The notes under the pieces: model-generated | What the model was told of the DNA's origin: nothing | The model's input: the letters and a program-made list of their open reading frames with translations, nothing else | Database searches by the model: none | Shown here: positions 12,048 to 22,556 of the stretch, piece by piece | Numbering within the stretch: the stretch's first letter is position 1 | Layout: each line of letters begins with the position of its first letter | Made by a program: the position numbers and the translations under genes | Source: Conidiobolus incongruus B7586 | Taxonomy: Eukaryota; Entomophthoromycota; Entomophthoromycetes; Entomophthorales; Conidiobolaceae | Assembly (NCBI GenBank): GCA_000697335.1 | Contig: JNEM01016616.1 | Location: 1 to 34,977 of the forward strand | Direction of reading: 5' to 3' | Length of the DNA: 34,977 nt

Positions 12048-12728
12048 TAATTTTATTTTTTTTAATTCATATTTTACTATTATATTTTTTTGAATTAAAA
12101 AATTTTACTGATTAAATGTTATTTAAAATGAAAAATTATAATTTCATACTGTCCAGTAATTACATAGTATATAATTTGCATTATGACGGGGAGTAAACTA
12201 ACCCATTGGAAGTAATTCCTTAAAGGATATAGAATATGAGGCAAACAGCCAAAAATGTTGGTAAAATATTAAATAAAGTGTAAAGTTGAAGCTAAGAGTA
12301 TAGAGGCGAATATTTATTTCGGAAAATTGAATAATTTAAATACTTTAAATCTATTCAAAGGAGGCTTATAAAATGGAATATCTAGAATATAACAAGTTCT
12401 TGGGGCTAAGGGTTAAAATATCCTTATTAATTCCATTCTAATTGGAATAAGTTTTATAATCATTTGTAATTTTATATAAAGCAAATTATATTTGACTTTT
12501 TAATTTTTTTATTTCATATCCAAATAAGTGAAACTAATACCTTGAATATAATATATCATTTTGATGAGACTAAGAAATAAGGAATAACATTCAAATTAAA
12601 TAAAAATTCAATTGAATACAAAATCTTATATTTTCAAATATTATTTAAAATAATATATCCTAATTTCAAATTATATAAGTCTGTGATATTTTTAGTTAAA
12701 TTTAAAAAACAAAATATAGAATTATTAT
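12048..12728. other. Intergenic DNA, weakly GC-enriched at 12180-12440
   Basis: The stretch near 12180-12440 is less AT-rich than background and contains a 22-codon open piece starting at 12373 (MEYLEYNKFL...). No protein family is recognised. It may be an eroded gene fragment or ordinary intergenic DNA. Confidence 0.4.
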
Positions 12729-13185
12729 CTCATTTACACTGACAACTGTAAACGTGGGAGGTAGTAGTCTTTTAGAGCTTAAACATGGAATCACCAGTGA
12801 TAAATGATAGATTACCACAAAATTAAGGGAAATTAAGAGGGTTCACCAAATTGGGTGAAATAGCTTACTGCAAATCAAGTTCTTTGAATTAAGTAAATAT
12901 CTCACGCTCGTCATAACTCAATACTTTTGTGAATGTTACAAGAAAAACTTAGAGATTGGATACTTTTGAAAATGAAGATAGAAAGATGTATTTATTAGTT
13001 TGCTTGTGGTAATCTTATATTAGTTTCAATTGTGAATGTTCGTGAATGTATAGGCCTTACAGGCAGAAAATGATAAGTTTAACCAGTTCATGAAATGAGG
13101 CACTTCTAATGTGACTTCTTGTATCAGTGTGATAACTGGAGTTTCATGAGTGATGGACACAATTATTTCCCATCAACACTAATTA
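12729..13185. other. GC-richer island with no surviving frame; possible eroded gene
   Basis: Base composition here resembles the genes of the window rather than the surrounding DNA, yet every frame on both strands is interrupted. Short peptide-like runs appear on the plus strand, such as ITQYFCECYKKNLEIGYF (from about 12917) and QAENDKFNQFMK (from about 13063). I recognise no family and see no match to the other repeats. An old gene remnant, a transposon fragment or a non-coding RNA gene are all possible. Confidence 0.35.
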
Positions 13186-13279
13186 GTATGATATTTTTGA
13201 GTTTTTTAATAAGTTATGTAAATAAAGATTAATATGAGAAAAATATTTATAATTAAATTTTTATGGTAGGATATTTAAT

Positions 13280-14290
13280 GGCATTTTTTTTCCAAATTAA
13301 TTTTAAATATATTTTTAATATCAGAAACAGTAAAATAAATATACATTATAAACTTACTTCTCTCTCTTATTATTAATAACTTTTTGTTATATCTTTGGTA
13401 AGTTGCCAATATTAAAAAACAGCCCTTTTTATTTAAAAATAAAATTTGATATTTTATTACCTTGGTTATATTCTTTTTAATTTTATTTTTATAAATCCTT
13501 ATTCTATAATTACTCAAAACAATTATAATAATATAAATTGGAATCTAGTGAATATTCTAAATATGATTGCTCTTGCTAATTGATTTTATTAAGACATTTA
13601 TAGCATTAGTTTTATATATTTTATCATTATATTTTAAAAAAATAGGTTTTTCAATATTTAATAAAAATATTATTTTAAACCTATATTATATAAAAAAATA
13701 TATAATTTATGATTAACTTTTTAACTTTTTAGAATTAGATAAGAATCTTTAATTATTTTAATTTATTATAATAGTTAATATTTTTTTATAAATAAAATAC
13801 TTTTGTTAAATTTATAAAGGGGTTTGTTTTAGCTTAACCTAGGATTTTAATTTATATTTAAATAAAGCAATTTACAATGGATTTTCAAATATATTAATTA
13901 TAATGATATCTTATAACAATTTAAGTCCAAAGTGAAAAGATAAAAAGTTATATATAATTATAGTTACCTTAGATTTTTTTTAAATTTAATATAATATATC
14001 AGGTATATATTTTATGCTTTCTATAATTAAATTAATTTTAATTTTCAATATAATTAATATATTTATATTTAATCTTAAAATACTTTGATAATTCATTTGA
14101 TAAATTAAAAAATAAAGTTTATTATAATTTTTTTTCTTATAATCAAAAAAATAGTGGTAAAAATTAATATATTAAATATTGATAAGTATTGGATTATTTT
14201 TTTTAAGCTTTATAACCATAATTCCAGCTATAAACTGTAATTTTAGATAAAATATTATATTTATAAGTTGTTTATAAAATTTATAGAATT
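13280..14290 (-). repeat. Decayed dispersed repeat, copy C (inverted relative to A and B)
   Basis: The reverse complement aligns with copies A and B: GGTTAAGCTAAAACAAACCC (13845 down to about 13825) matches the GGTTAAGTTAAATTAATCTA block of B, and 13450-13290 matches the KYQIL-LNKK segment. An 80-codon open piece at 13275-13517 on the minus strand reads through this block (...KYQILFLNKK...ATYQRYNKKLLIIRERS). This is the best-preserved coding trace of the repeat. It faintly resembles the helix-turn-helix start of some DNA transposases; that reading is weak. Confidence 0.5.
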
Positions 14291-14529
14291 TTAAAAAATT
14301 GGTGGTTAAGCTGTAATAATAGTTAATTAAATAATTTCTGATATTTACTTTATAGTTTTGCCAAATATAAGTTTAATATAATATTTTCAAATTGGAAAAT
14401 AATAATAAATATAAAAAATTATATATATATAGATATATATATTAATATATTATTTTATTTTATTGATTTTTTATTTATTTATATTATACTTTGATATTTC
14501 ATATTTTTAATATTTTGAAAAATCAGAAA

Positions 14530-14890
14530 TTAACATAATAATATTATATATTTACCATCCCTAAAATAAATTATTTATTATTTTTGTTTTTTAATATATT
14601 GTTAGTATATGCCTTGAAATTCACTTAATTTAAGACTTCATAACAAAATATCCAAAAAAAACCTTTTTTTTATTATTGTTAGGTTAAAATAATTGATTAT
14701 TGAATAATATAGGATTTTGTTAAAATATGACAAAATAAACAAAATGTATTTTTTTAAATATAGTCTAGCAAAGCCAATGAATTATTAATTTTTTTTGATT
14801 AACTATCAATTTAAGATAGACAGTTAATTTTAAAATAAAATAAAATTTTAAATATTTATAAAATTTTCATATATAGGATATTAAATATCC
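14530..14890 (+). repeat. Second dispersed repeat, AT-eroded copy
   Basis: Aligns in the same orientation with 21170-21480. Shared blocks are GACTTCATAACAAAATATCC (GACTTCATAGCAGAATATCC in the other copy), GCAAAGCCAATGAATTA, AACTATCAATTTAAGATAGA and ATATAGGATATTA. Most differences are G-to-A or C-to-T relative to the GC-richer copy. Class unknown. Confidence 0.6.
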
Positions 14891-15121
14891 ATTTAAGTAT
14901 TTCATTAATTAACTCTAATATTGTTAATTATTATTTAGTTTATTTTCTAAAGTTTATAATATATATGATTATATTATAATATTTAGTTTATAATCTTTGC
15001 TAATTAGAAATTTTTTCAATAATTTTTATTATTTGATATAAACTTATTATATCAATTATTATATAATTTATTGACTATTTATAATGAAGAATTTTTTTCA
15101 AAAATGAAATATATATATATA

Positions 15122-16699
15122 CACTAGCTTGCAAAAGTAAGTTATAAAATAAAAATCATTTATATATTTACTTATAACTTAAACAATTCTTAACTAAATT
15201 AATTTAAATTAAAATATATAATTAAAGTATATTACCTAATTATATTAAGTTATATTTAATTATAATTAATATACTATTAGTTAATATATTAAATCTTAAA
15301 TTTTAAATAAGGTGAGTTATAAATTTGTAGGTTTAAGAATTAAAAGGGTATATAAAATAAAAATTACTTAAATCTTTTTTTCTTTTATTAAATTATATAT
15401 ATATACTAATATTGTTATTATAAATTATTATTTTAAATAATATTAGTATTAAAATACCTAAATCCCTTTTTAAAAAGATTTACTTATATATTAATCAACT
15501 TTATAGTAAAGATAAATTAACTTATGAAATTACTAGAATTATTAATATTAGTTAGTTTATTATAGTTAAAGTTATTAAAAATTATAATAAAGATATATTT
15601 AAACTTAAACTTAAATATTTTAAGATTATAAATAAACATGATAAAAAGTATATTTATAGGTTGGTTAATATAAGTAAATATAATACTACTATAGAAATAT
15701 AAAAAAAAGTATAAGATTATATAAAAATATTGATTAATACTAATATTATTATATATGTTTTATGTTGTAATAGATACTACTTGTGTTTTAAAAAAAACAC
15801 CCTTAATTAAAAAAATCCCATTATAAAATTAGGTGGGAGTTTAAATATCACTATTAAAGTTAAATTAAAACTAATTAGAGTAAGGTTATTTAATTTAATG
15901 AAACAAAAATATACTTTAGTAAATTTAATAGAAAAGCTAAATATTTTAAAAAAAACAAAAAACTACTTTGTAACTATTATGTTATTTTAACCCAAAAATA
16001 TAATAGTAGGTTAATTATAGTTTAAGGATATATATTATCTTTTGATATAAGATATCTTTATAAAATTGATAAGGGAATTAATATTGAGATATATTAAAAT
16101 ATTCTAAATAATAAATTAAAAAAAACTAATAAATAATATAAATTAAATAAATTAAATATTATTTTCTAATAAGATAATGTTTTTTGTTATATTACTATTT
16201 CTATTACCAAATAGCTTAAAAATAATAAAATAATAGTTATAAAGTGGTTTCTTTAATCTTTTATCTTTAATTTAATAAAACATTTTTGGGATTAATTAAA
16301 AAAAATAATTAAAGTTTTCCCACTAACAAAAAATTTAAATAAGTTTTAAAAATATATTTAAGAAGTTTAAAACAAAATTAAACTTTTTTAATATAAAAAG
16401 TTAATTGACTCTATACCTTATAAACTTAAGAAAGTTAAAAAAGCAAAAGGTAAATATATTAAGTTTTAATTTTCTTTCCATAACTAAAACACACAAATTT
16501 ATAACTCACCTTAGGTAAAATTTAAATTTTAATATATCAACTAAAAGTTAATATAATTAGATCAAATATATTTAATTATAAATAAATAATATAAGTTTAT
16601 TATATGTTTTAATTTAAATTAATTTGATTAAGAATCAACAGAGTTATTGATAATAATATATATAATTATAATTTTATAACTTAATTTTGTGGGCTAGTG
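15122..16699 (+). mobile_element. Tc1/mariner DNA transposon, copy 2, decayed, with clean TA target duplication
   Basis: The element begins CACTAGC and ends GCTAGTG, flanked by TA at 15120-15121 and 16700-16701. Each end holds two direct motifs of the type GTGAGTTATAAA: 15137 and 15312 on the left, complements ending at 16509 and 16684 on the right. The spacing is 175 bp on both sides, the IR/DR plan known from some Tc1 elements. About 15435-16470 translates to a broken transposase: an HTH-like LTYEITRI start, a ..DNVFCYTTIS..LKNNK block near 16170-16225, and a SPDLNPIE-like region with FWD near 16245-16300. Many stops replace Gln and Trp codons. Inactive. Confidence 0.88.
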
Positions 16700-16701
16700 T
16701 A

Positions 16702-17176
16702 TATAGTTTCATGACTATAACTAAATGTCTACTTTATTATTAATTTTCAATATTGCTCTCAAATTTATTTTTATTATTATTAATAAAATTAATTATTTAA
16801 AATATTATTAAATAAAAACCAATTTTAATTTTTTAAGAAATTGATTGGGAATAATTCAGAAAACTATTATTAAAGTACAAATCAATGGTCTAAAAAAAGT
16901 ATTATAAATAAAAATTATAAATTATTTTAATCTGTTGTGAAGGAAAATTTAAATAATTAAAGTATTTATTAAATAGTATTTATATAAACAATGCTAATAC
17001 TGTTGAATTTTATATACTCAATAGCTTGATGAATAATACCAATAATCAATGATTTTGTCTATAATTAATTTTTTGCAATTTTTTTAATATATTTATTTAT
17101 GATAATTAAACCAAACATATTGAGAAATTTATATAAAATTTTGAAACCAAGACTTTGATACCATTGTCTCAAATGT
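16702..17176. other. AT-rich spacer, 3' flank of the esterase gene
   Basis: No coding region or repeat copy is recognised. The last bases before 17177 are the 3' flank of the minus-strand hydrolase, including short A/T runs that could serve 3'-end formation. Confidence 0.5.
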
Positions 17177-18613
17177 CTAATTTCCAATAGATGGATGGGT
17201 GAAATTATTTATAGTTGGAAATGGCGCAATAGGATATGTTGAATTCCAAGGAAAATGCTCATTTTGAATATTGTTCCAATACATATTATAGGTACTATAC
17301 ATATAGGATTTCTTATAATCCGCTAAATACTCATACTTTCTAGCATCCAAAGCTTTCTGGTCATTTGCATGGAGTGCTTGATAAATAAATTCACCTGTCG
17401 CTTTGATTGCTTTTCTGGTGTATTTGTTTGAGGGAATTACCTCAAAGGTGTGGACCATATCTTCATAATTATAAGTTTGAATATTAGGAATAATAGATTT
17501 TTTCTTATTGGATTTTATTTCCGCTTCAGCCCTGAACTTGCCATAGATCAAACCGGGATCTCTAATTGAATCTCTATTGCCGACTATCACCAAAGTTGGA
17601 GGTAGGTTTTCCATGTTGGTATCAAAGATTTGACTAATTTCAGGCCAAAATACAGCTTCTTTAGGTCCCAAAGGTGAACCATCTTTAATCATTCTTTGCA
17701 CTACCTCTGGTGGTGACTGATTATAAACCCAATCATAAAAAGTAGAATTCATATGTATTCCAGTACTGTCTAAAGTCACTGGTTCAGAAAGATCCCACAA
17801 AGTATCTAATTTATTATTTTGAAAGAATGAGGGCTGAGTAAATGTCATATCAGTTACTGGAGAAAATAAAAACGCTCCTGCCACATTTGGTAGGTTTAAA
17901 TTTCTGAGTATATGAATTAAAGAGGTGGATAAATGACCTCCTGCGCTATCACCTCCAACAACTACTTGAGAACTATTCATTCCTTTCCCACCTTCAGACT
18001 CAGATGTCAGCAGGTAAAAATATACAGCGAAAACATCTTCAAGCATACTTGGTAAGGTGTATTGAGGTCCTAGTCTATAGTTTACAGCTATCACATGGCT
18101 AGAAGATGCTTCAGATAGATCCTCAAATATAGAATGATAAAGACAACTATGACCAAAGGTCCATGATCCTCCATGAATATAATAAATTATAGATTGTGGC
18201 TCAGACAATTTGTGTTTTGTTGGAGTTATAAATTCCATATTCAACGGTTCACTAAATTTCCAATGATGATTACTTGGTAAAGGGTAATATCCATATCTTT
18301 CTTCAAAGTAATGTTTTAGGACACGGTATGCTTGTTCTCGGAATTTGTCTGGTACGTTATTGGATTGAATATCAAGTGCTAGAGATGGAAAATATTTACA
18401 CGCAGCAGTCCATCCTTGTAATATATCTACTCGAACTTCTCGAGCATGCCTCATCAAGGATTTAAGGAATTTAACACTAGTTGAGTGTAAAAATCCCCAA
18501 TTATCAGAGTGTGGTTCCTTTAAGAAAAAGGCATCTGCTAAAATCTTTAGTCCAACAGGTGTATATTTGAGTTGATTGAATATCGTGAAAAAAGGAAAAT
18601 TTTTAGAATCCAT
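17177..18613 (-). CDS. Alpha/beta-hydrolase of the hormone-sensitive-lipase (HSL) type, 478 aa
   Basis: This intronless gene encodes a carboxylester hydrolase of the HSL / arylacetamide-deacetylase class. The oxyanion-hole motif HGGSW is at residues 147-151, and the nucleophile elbow GDSAGG at 221-226 gives catalytic Ser223. GNRDSIRD at 345-352 supplies the likely acid Asp348, and VHTF gives His388. An N-terminal region of about 130 residues precedes the core and a C-terminal tail of about 70 follows, rich in Tyr and Asn with NNFTHP near the end. No signal peptide or membrane segment is evident, so it is probably intracellular. Family members act on acyl esters, steryl acetates or lipids; the substrate here cannot be told. 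The start at 18613 gives the longest frame, with AT-rich DNA upstream; an A/T-rich TATTTAAAG lies near 18665. Confidence 0.9.
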   Translation of the reverse strand: MDSKNFPFFTIFNQLKYTPVGLKILADAFFLKEPHSDNWGFLHSTSVKFLKSLMRHAREVRVDILQGWTAACKYFPSLALDIQSNNVPDKFREQAYRVLKHYFEERYGYYPLPSNHHWKFSEPLNMEFITPTKHKLSEPQSIIYYIHGGSWTFGHSCLYHSIFEDLSEASSSHVIAVNYRLGPQYTLPSMLEDVFAVYFYLLTSESEGGKGMNSSQVVVGGDSAGGHLSTSLIHILRNLNLPNVAGAFLFSPVTDMTFTQPSFFQNNKLDTLWDLSEPVTLDSTGIHMNSTFYDWVYNQSPPEVVQRMIKDGSPLGPKEAVFWPEISQIFDTNMENLPPTLVIVGNRDSIRDPGLIYGKFRAEAEIKSNKKKSIIPNIQTYNYEDMVHTFEVIPSNKYTRKAIKATGEFIYQALHANDQKALDARKYEYLADYKKSYMYSTYNMYWNNIQNEHFPWNSTYPIAPFPTINNFTHPSIGN

Positions 18614-20786
18614 TTCAAATTTTTAAAGTAATTAAAATTGATTAATTAGTACTCAAGCCACTTTAAATATTCTATCTCATTTTGTAATAAATATAGATGT
18701 CCCTCTCAATTTACAATTCTGATCAACAGCAAAACCACAATTTAATAAGTAGAAACGTACCTTAACTAGTGACACCATGTATAGCTTAATTATCCAATAA
18801 AATTAATAATAGAAAAATTTTGCAAAATTTTGAAATATAAAAATAGCAAAGCCACAACTCCCATTAGAGGTATATAAATTTGATAATTTTTTTAAAAATT
18901 TTTTGAATTATGATTATATATTGATAAATAATTTTTGAGTTATAAGAGATATTTTATTTATCAAATTATAAAATATTTGAATATTAAATAAAATAATAAA
19001 CATTAAATTATTATAATATTATTTAATAAAATACAAATTAATATTTTTTAAAAAAATTTTTATCTGCAAAATTAAAAATTTTAATCTTTTTATTTTCAAT
19101 TGATAAAATATCGCTTTATCAAAATTGAATAAACTATATCTTCAATTTTGGATTAATTATTTATAATGCATTAGATTCATATACCAAAAATTGGAAAATT
19201 TCCTCTAGAATCTGTAATTAATTTTTTATTAACCAATAAAAGTTTGTAAATGGCTTTTTGAAGCAAGAGTGTAATAAATAGTAGTTATTCAATATGTTTA
19301 TAATGCCATATCATAATTTAATTGCTTGAATTAATCAAATTTAATTAATTTAATTCAATTTACAAATTAGTTAAAAATTGAATAATTGAATTAATTAAAT
19401 GTTATTACAATAATAAGAAAAAATAACTAATAGTTTTTTCCATATTACCTGTATTTGAGATTTTATATTAAAGCAATTTTAATGTTGAAAAATATAATAA
19501 TTGAAAGAATATTCAGATACATAAGATTTTATCCATTTACTCAAAAGATTTAATATTCCCTATTAAGTAAAGAATTTAATGGTTTATTAATATATATTTA
19601 TATCAATAGTGTCAAAATATGGTGACAACTTGTTAAAATTTTGTCTTTATATTTCTGTTCTATATATTTCATCTTATCATTATAAAACAATTCATTTACT
19701 TTGACTGTAATTTGTTAAATCCAGATTTTTGAAAACGTCTTGTGGTGAACACTTACGTTAAATATGAATAACATATGATTATTGAAATTGATGGTATATT
19801 TGAATGTTAACTAAATGCTATATAATAATTATTATAATTTATTGTGAATTATTAGATTGGATCAGCTAAATCCAATAAGTAATATATTAATATTAGGTAA
19901 ATTTATTTTGGAATATGGTGATTCAATTTTAATATTAATCATACACATTGAAAATAAATTAGCAAGTATTCTGTCACTTAATATAAAATTATTGAAATCC
20001 CTGGAATTCATTTTCCAGTCTAAATTTTACAATATTTAATCAATTGTTCTTATCTATTCGCATATGAATGTATAATATAATAATATCATTTGAAAATTTT
20101 CCATTCAACCATATTCTTGAATTTTCTCTATATATTCCAATAAAATTATATTTCAGCATATATTATTTGTCTAATATTGACAAAGGTTCACATCGTCATC
20201 ACTAAATTATGCACATGATTATATTGTTATTTTTAGTAAATACAAATTGAACAAATGAATCATGATACATATGCGACTGCTTGAAAAATAAACTGATTTT
20301 TTCAATTATATAAATAAAATTAGGAATGCTAAACTAATTTGCATAAATTATTTATCACATGCTTTTGATTGATCAGAATTAAATCAATTAGATCTATAAG
20401 TCTGATAAATTTAATAATTAAAGGAATGTTTTCATCTTCATACTTAATAATTTGATAAAATTAGAATTTACTAAACGAAAATTTTTTTTATTGAATTTTA
20501 ATATTTTTGTTTTTTTTCTAGGTTTTTCTTTATTAATTAAATATAATTTGCAATTATATATGTTTTTTAAAAGTATTAAAACTGAAAAATTAAATATATC
20601 AAACAAAAATTATAACCAACATATATAAACTTGTACATTCATTTATATATAACATTTATAATCTTTAAAGTAATCGCAGTTATACTATATATTAACACAA
20701 TGATTATTTGAATTTTGCAATGTTAAATTAAGAGATATGAAATTTGGGGATTTTCCATTATTAATGAGCCCATTAAGTGTTAATAT
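18614..20786. other. Intergenic DNA upstream of the esterase, no recognisable gene
   Basis: About 2.2 kb without a convincing coding region. Two short open frames (19857-20039 plus, 20418-20606 minus) have background composition and no motif. Near 19325-19405 there is an AATTAATT-rich quasi-repeat. Composition turns markedly GC-richer at about 20740, where the next feature begins. Confidence 0.5.
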
Positions 20787-21107
20787 TGTAACAAGCTAGG
20801 TGACTCTTCTGCCCAAGTATTTTTACATCAACTTAATGTCATTTCTCCTTTGCATACCATCTCCTCCCATTCTATTTTTCAATTGGCTGATATTATAAGT
20901 CACCAGAGAATCCCATGAATCACCTTATCCAACTCATTCTATATAAAGCCCAGAGTTAGAGCTATCCTCAACAAGACAAGTTTGATCTGGGTCCTCCCAA
21001 CTATTTGGCTTAAGTCAATAAACCCCCTATCTCCCTAACACTTACCTGGAATTCCCCAGATCTATCTCTTTTATCTAATCTACTTTGGACACAGCTTTCC
21101 CAAAACA
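20787..21107 (+). mobile_element. Probable solo LTR of an LTR retrotransposon (fossil)
   Basis: A 321-bp GC-richer block starts TGTAACA and ends AAAACA, giving the TGT...ACA termini usual for LTRs. It contains a TATATAAA box (20940-20947) followed about 75 bp later by AATAAA (21017-21022), the promoter and polyadenylation order expected of U3-R. No internal retroelement region is recognised beside it and no second LTR is seen in the window. A target duplication is not clear. Its composition suggests it is younger than the AT-eroded repeats. Class (Ty3 or Ty1) unknown. A plain host promoter is the main alternative. Confidence 0.5.
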
Positions 21108-21169
21108 TTTTAATATTGAAAGGAATTCAATTATTATAAAATTTAATTTAGTTAGGTGTTTTATAATGA

Positions 21170-21480
21170 GTTTTGTAAATTAAGATCGTTGTTAGAAAAG
21201 TACTGGTAATACGATTTAGTAAATTATTTATTAATCTTGTATGTCTTAAAACTTACTTACTGTTGAGACTTCATAGCAGAATATCCAAAAAACCTCCTCT
21301 CTTTATCATCCCTGGATTTAAATAGTTGATTCAGTGAATGATATATCTAACAAAGAGTAACCTTTAATTATGGACTGACAAAGCCAGCCTGGATTAGAAA
21401 TAGTATTGGCTCAACTATCAAATTGAGATGGACAGGTAATTTTGAAAGCAACAATACCCTAAATAATATAGGATATTAGA
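21170..21480 (+). repeat. Second dispersed repeat, better-preserved copy
   Basis: Partner of 14530-14890 and visibly richer in C and G, for example GACTTCATAGCAGAATATCC near 21268 and GACAAAGCCAGCCTGGATTA near 21376. It begins about 60 bp after the probable LTR, so the two may belong to one element or be neighbours by chance. No clear protein is encoded on either strand. Confidence 0.55.
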
Positions 21481-21820
21481 AAAATAATAAATTAAAATAT
21501 AATTATACTTTTCAACAGCTTAAAATTCAGTCATTAAAAATAGTTATACCCATTATACCAAAATCTGTATTATATTGATCTTAAAAGAGTATTAAAAATA
21601 ATATTTTTATAATATATTTAATTTTGGTATATAATCTGAGAAATTTGAATTAAATATTATTATTTGAATATAATAATAGATTAATTAATTAATTTTCAAA
21701 ATAGTAAATATTATTATTTTCTATTGTATTAGGGTTTTTATAAAATTTGATTCAATTTGTTTAATATTTTGAAATATTATTAATTTCCTAATTTATCTTA
21801 TTGGTCAAATTTTTAAGGTC

Positions 21821-21854
21821 ATCCCTGAGACGTGTAACTTTGAAAGTATAAAAA
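21821..21854 (+). promoter_or_regulatory. Promoter remnant: ATCCCTGAGAC and TATAAAAA
   Basis: ATCCCTGAGAC at 21821-21831 is identical to the element at 23370-23380. TTTGAAAG followed by TATAAAAA (21847-21854) matches the TGAAAG...TATAAAA order of the intact paralogues. The promoter looks intact although the gene it serves is broken. The TATA-to-ATG distance is about 117 bp, longer than in the intact members. Confidence 0.5.
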
Positions 21855-21963
21855 CCTATTAGTTCGTTTAAATAAATTTAGCATAAATCAACTCTTAATA
21901 CCTTCATTCAATAATTCAAAAATTCAAAAAACTAATAAAATCATAATTCTAATTTAATTTGAA

Positions 21964-22556
21964 ATGATTTCTGCTACTTTTATCTTTGTTCCCATTACCT
22001 TGTTAGCTGCCGCTCCTCAGTCATACGGCTCATTCGGTGCTTCACCTTTTACTTGGACATATACTCCTACCACTTTTCCTAATGGTGCTGCTCAATGGGG
22101 AAGTACTTCATCTTCACAGTCATCCTCCGGACAAACAAATGCTTTGGATAATCAAGCCTGGTCTGGTACCGCTAGTAATTTCGATCAAGCGATCACTAAC
22201 TATGGTAGTCATGGTACCAGCTATAACAACCAAGCGTTCTTATCCAACACTTTCGGAGGATCAATGACTCAATATAGCTTTCCCACTAGTACTGGGTCAT
22301 ATCCCTTTTGGATGAAGACCTAATTCACGTGGCCAATCTACTACTGTTGGTGAAGCCCAGCATAACCTCATTAACTCCTAGAATTCTGGAAGTTCAAATG
22401 CAGAAGGATTTGTTGATTAATGTTTCAAAGTATTCAGCTACAACCACCAAAAAATATCACAAGAAGGAAGCAACACTCAAACTCAATCATCATTCTTTAA
22501 CACTGTGAACTCAGGATAATTTTAGAATACTTCTTGTTGATTTGATTATTATTATT
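21964..22556 (+). pseudogene. Broken member of the secreted Ser/Gly-rich family
   Basis: The first about 110 codons are normal for the family: MISATFIFVPITLLAAAPQSYGSFG, AAQWGSTSSSQSSSG, GGSMTQYS. A frame change of one base near 22308-22315 leads to a stop at 22321-22323, giving a 119-aa open frame. Family similarity continues in the other frame to the end (GQSTTVG, NSGSS, GSNTQTQSSF), interrupted by several stops, two of which look like CAG-to-TAG and CAA-to-TAA. The N-terminal half could still be secreted as a truncated protein if transcribed. Divergence from the neighbours shows that it has escaped the homogenisation seen at 23519 and 25354. Confidence 0.85.

Noticed and set aside
11480-12115. 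Long open frame of about 211 codons overlapping the 205-aa gene in the +1 frame (and the matching one at 5327-5989)
   Set aside because: It has a Leu/His-rich product with no motif, is interrupted in the 199-aa paralogues, and follows from the codon composition of a Ser/Asn/Gln-rich gene. Dual coding is not supported.
13280-13517. Firm assignment of the 80-codon frame to a pogo/pipsqueak-type DNA-binding domain
   Set aside because: Only a loose resemblance by eye; key residues of that fold cannot be placed with confidence.
18274-18465. Open frame on the plus strand opposite the esterase
   Set aside because: Antisense shadow of a well-supported gene, with no family resemblance.
20778-21119. 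TTAATATTG on both sides of the GC-rich block as a 9-bp target duplication
   Set aside because: The repeats overlap rather than flank the TGT...ACA ends, and such an AT-rich word recurs by chance here, so it is not used as evidence for the LTR.
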